A DNA stretch of 6,564 bases from an uncultured Aliarcobacter sp. (GTDB lineage: Bacteria > Campylobacterota > Campylobacteria > Campylobacterales > Arcobacteraceae): the NCBI GenBank assembly GCA_947629065.1, contig CANRCH010000097.1:1-6564 (forward strand). The letters run 5' to 3'. Positions 6,532 through 6,564 of the stretch are shown here, one piece after another. A model generated the notes under the pieces. It made no database searches. It was not told the origin of the DNA and saw only the letters and a program-made list of their open reading frames with translations. The translations under genes were made by a program, and so were the position numbers. How positions within the stretch are numbered: position 1 is the stretch's first letter; every line of letters starts with the position of its first letter.

Positions 6532-6564
6532 TATATATTTTATATATAAAAACAATCTTGTAAG

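Larger units (their letters stand above)
6309..6564. other. Very AT-rich noncoding region downstream of gmtX
   Basis: No credible gene is present. The plus-strand frame left open at 6381-6563 starts from TTG without a ribosome binding site, and its Ile/Tyr/Leu content is what AT-rich DNA gives by chance. A run of eight T at 6440-6447 has only a few A-T pairs before it, so I do not call a terminator there. The clearest structure is the inverted repeat at 6510-6531. Island cargo would be expected to begin after this region. Confidence 0.5.

Noticed and set aside
6507..6534. Canonical dif/pdif (XerC/XerD) site
   Set aside because: Only the ATAA-6 bp-TTAT core fits well. The outer arm bases agree poorly with the known XerC and XerD arms, so only a generic recombinase-like geometry is claimed.
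6381..6563. 60-residue hydrophobic open frame after gmtX
   Set aside because: It starts from TTG with no ribosome binding site, and the Ile/Tyr/Leu/Phe content is expected from random AT-rich DNA. Its stop lies at or beyond the window edge, so it cannot be fully excluded, but nothing supports it.
1..6564. CRISPR array, tRNA or rRNA
   Set aside because: No short regularly spaced identical repeats, no cloverleaf with a CCA end and no rRNA-like sequence were seen.

Overview
The window is a very AT-rich stretch of bacterial DNA dominated by one 1812-residue gene. It reads as part of a Gamma-Mobile-Trio (GMT) integration module, the recombinase set that defines GMT genomic islands of gammaproteobacteria. 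I recognise the large gene as gmtZ (VPA1269-family tyrosine recombinase) and the 216-codon gene after it as gmtX. The third member, gmtY, is not in the window. An Acinetobacter-like or related AT-rich gammaproteobacterium is the most likely source, judged from the base composition, the GMT genes and the insertion-sequence end; the genus is only inferred.

Layout, left to right. Bases 1-76 are the 5' end of an IS5-family (IS903/IS17-like) element facing left: its terminal inverted repeat ends at 76, and the first seven codons of its transposase (MKKPAPK) run off the window edge. Bases 77-216 are a short spacer with no recognisable gene and a weak candidate promoter. Bases 217-5655 are gmtZ and 5658-6308 are gmtX, two bases apart, with a strong ribosome binding site for gmtX inside the end of gmtZ. 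Bases 6309-6564 are extremely AT-rich and noncoding, with one clean inverted repeat at 6510-6531.

How the parts would work together. In GMT islands, GmtY, GmtZ and GmtX travel together and mark a mobile island whose cargo is rich in anti-phage defence and antibacterial genes (published family knowledge). GmtZ here keeps a full tyrosine-recombinase active site (R1205, a Lys near 1275, H1406-x-x-R1409, H1434, Y1443). A Cys-rich tail follows it. Before it lie nine diverged tandem repeats of about 120 residues that resemble repeated core-binding (SAM-like) domains. GmtX looks like a small DNA-binding accessory protein with a coiled coil, comparable in layout to TnpC of Tn554-type systems. The IS end where gmtY would be expected suggests that gmtY is either displaced beyond the IS or lost.

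The most unusual points are the nine-repeat arm of GmtZ, a predicted start-codon-masking hairpin in the IS transposase mRNA, and a palindrome downstream of gmtX with the geometry of a tyrosine-recombinase core site.
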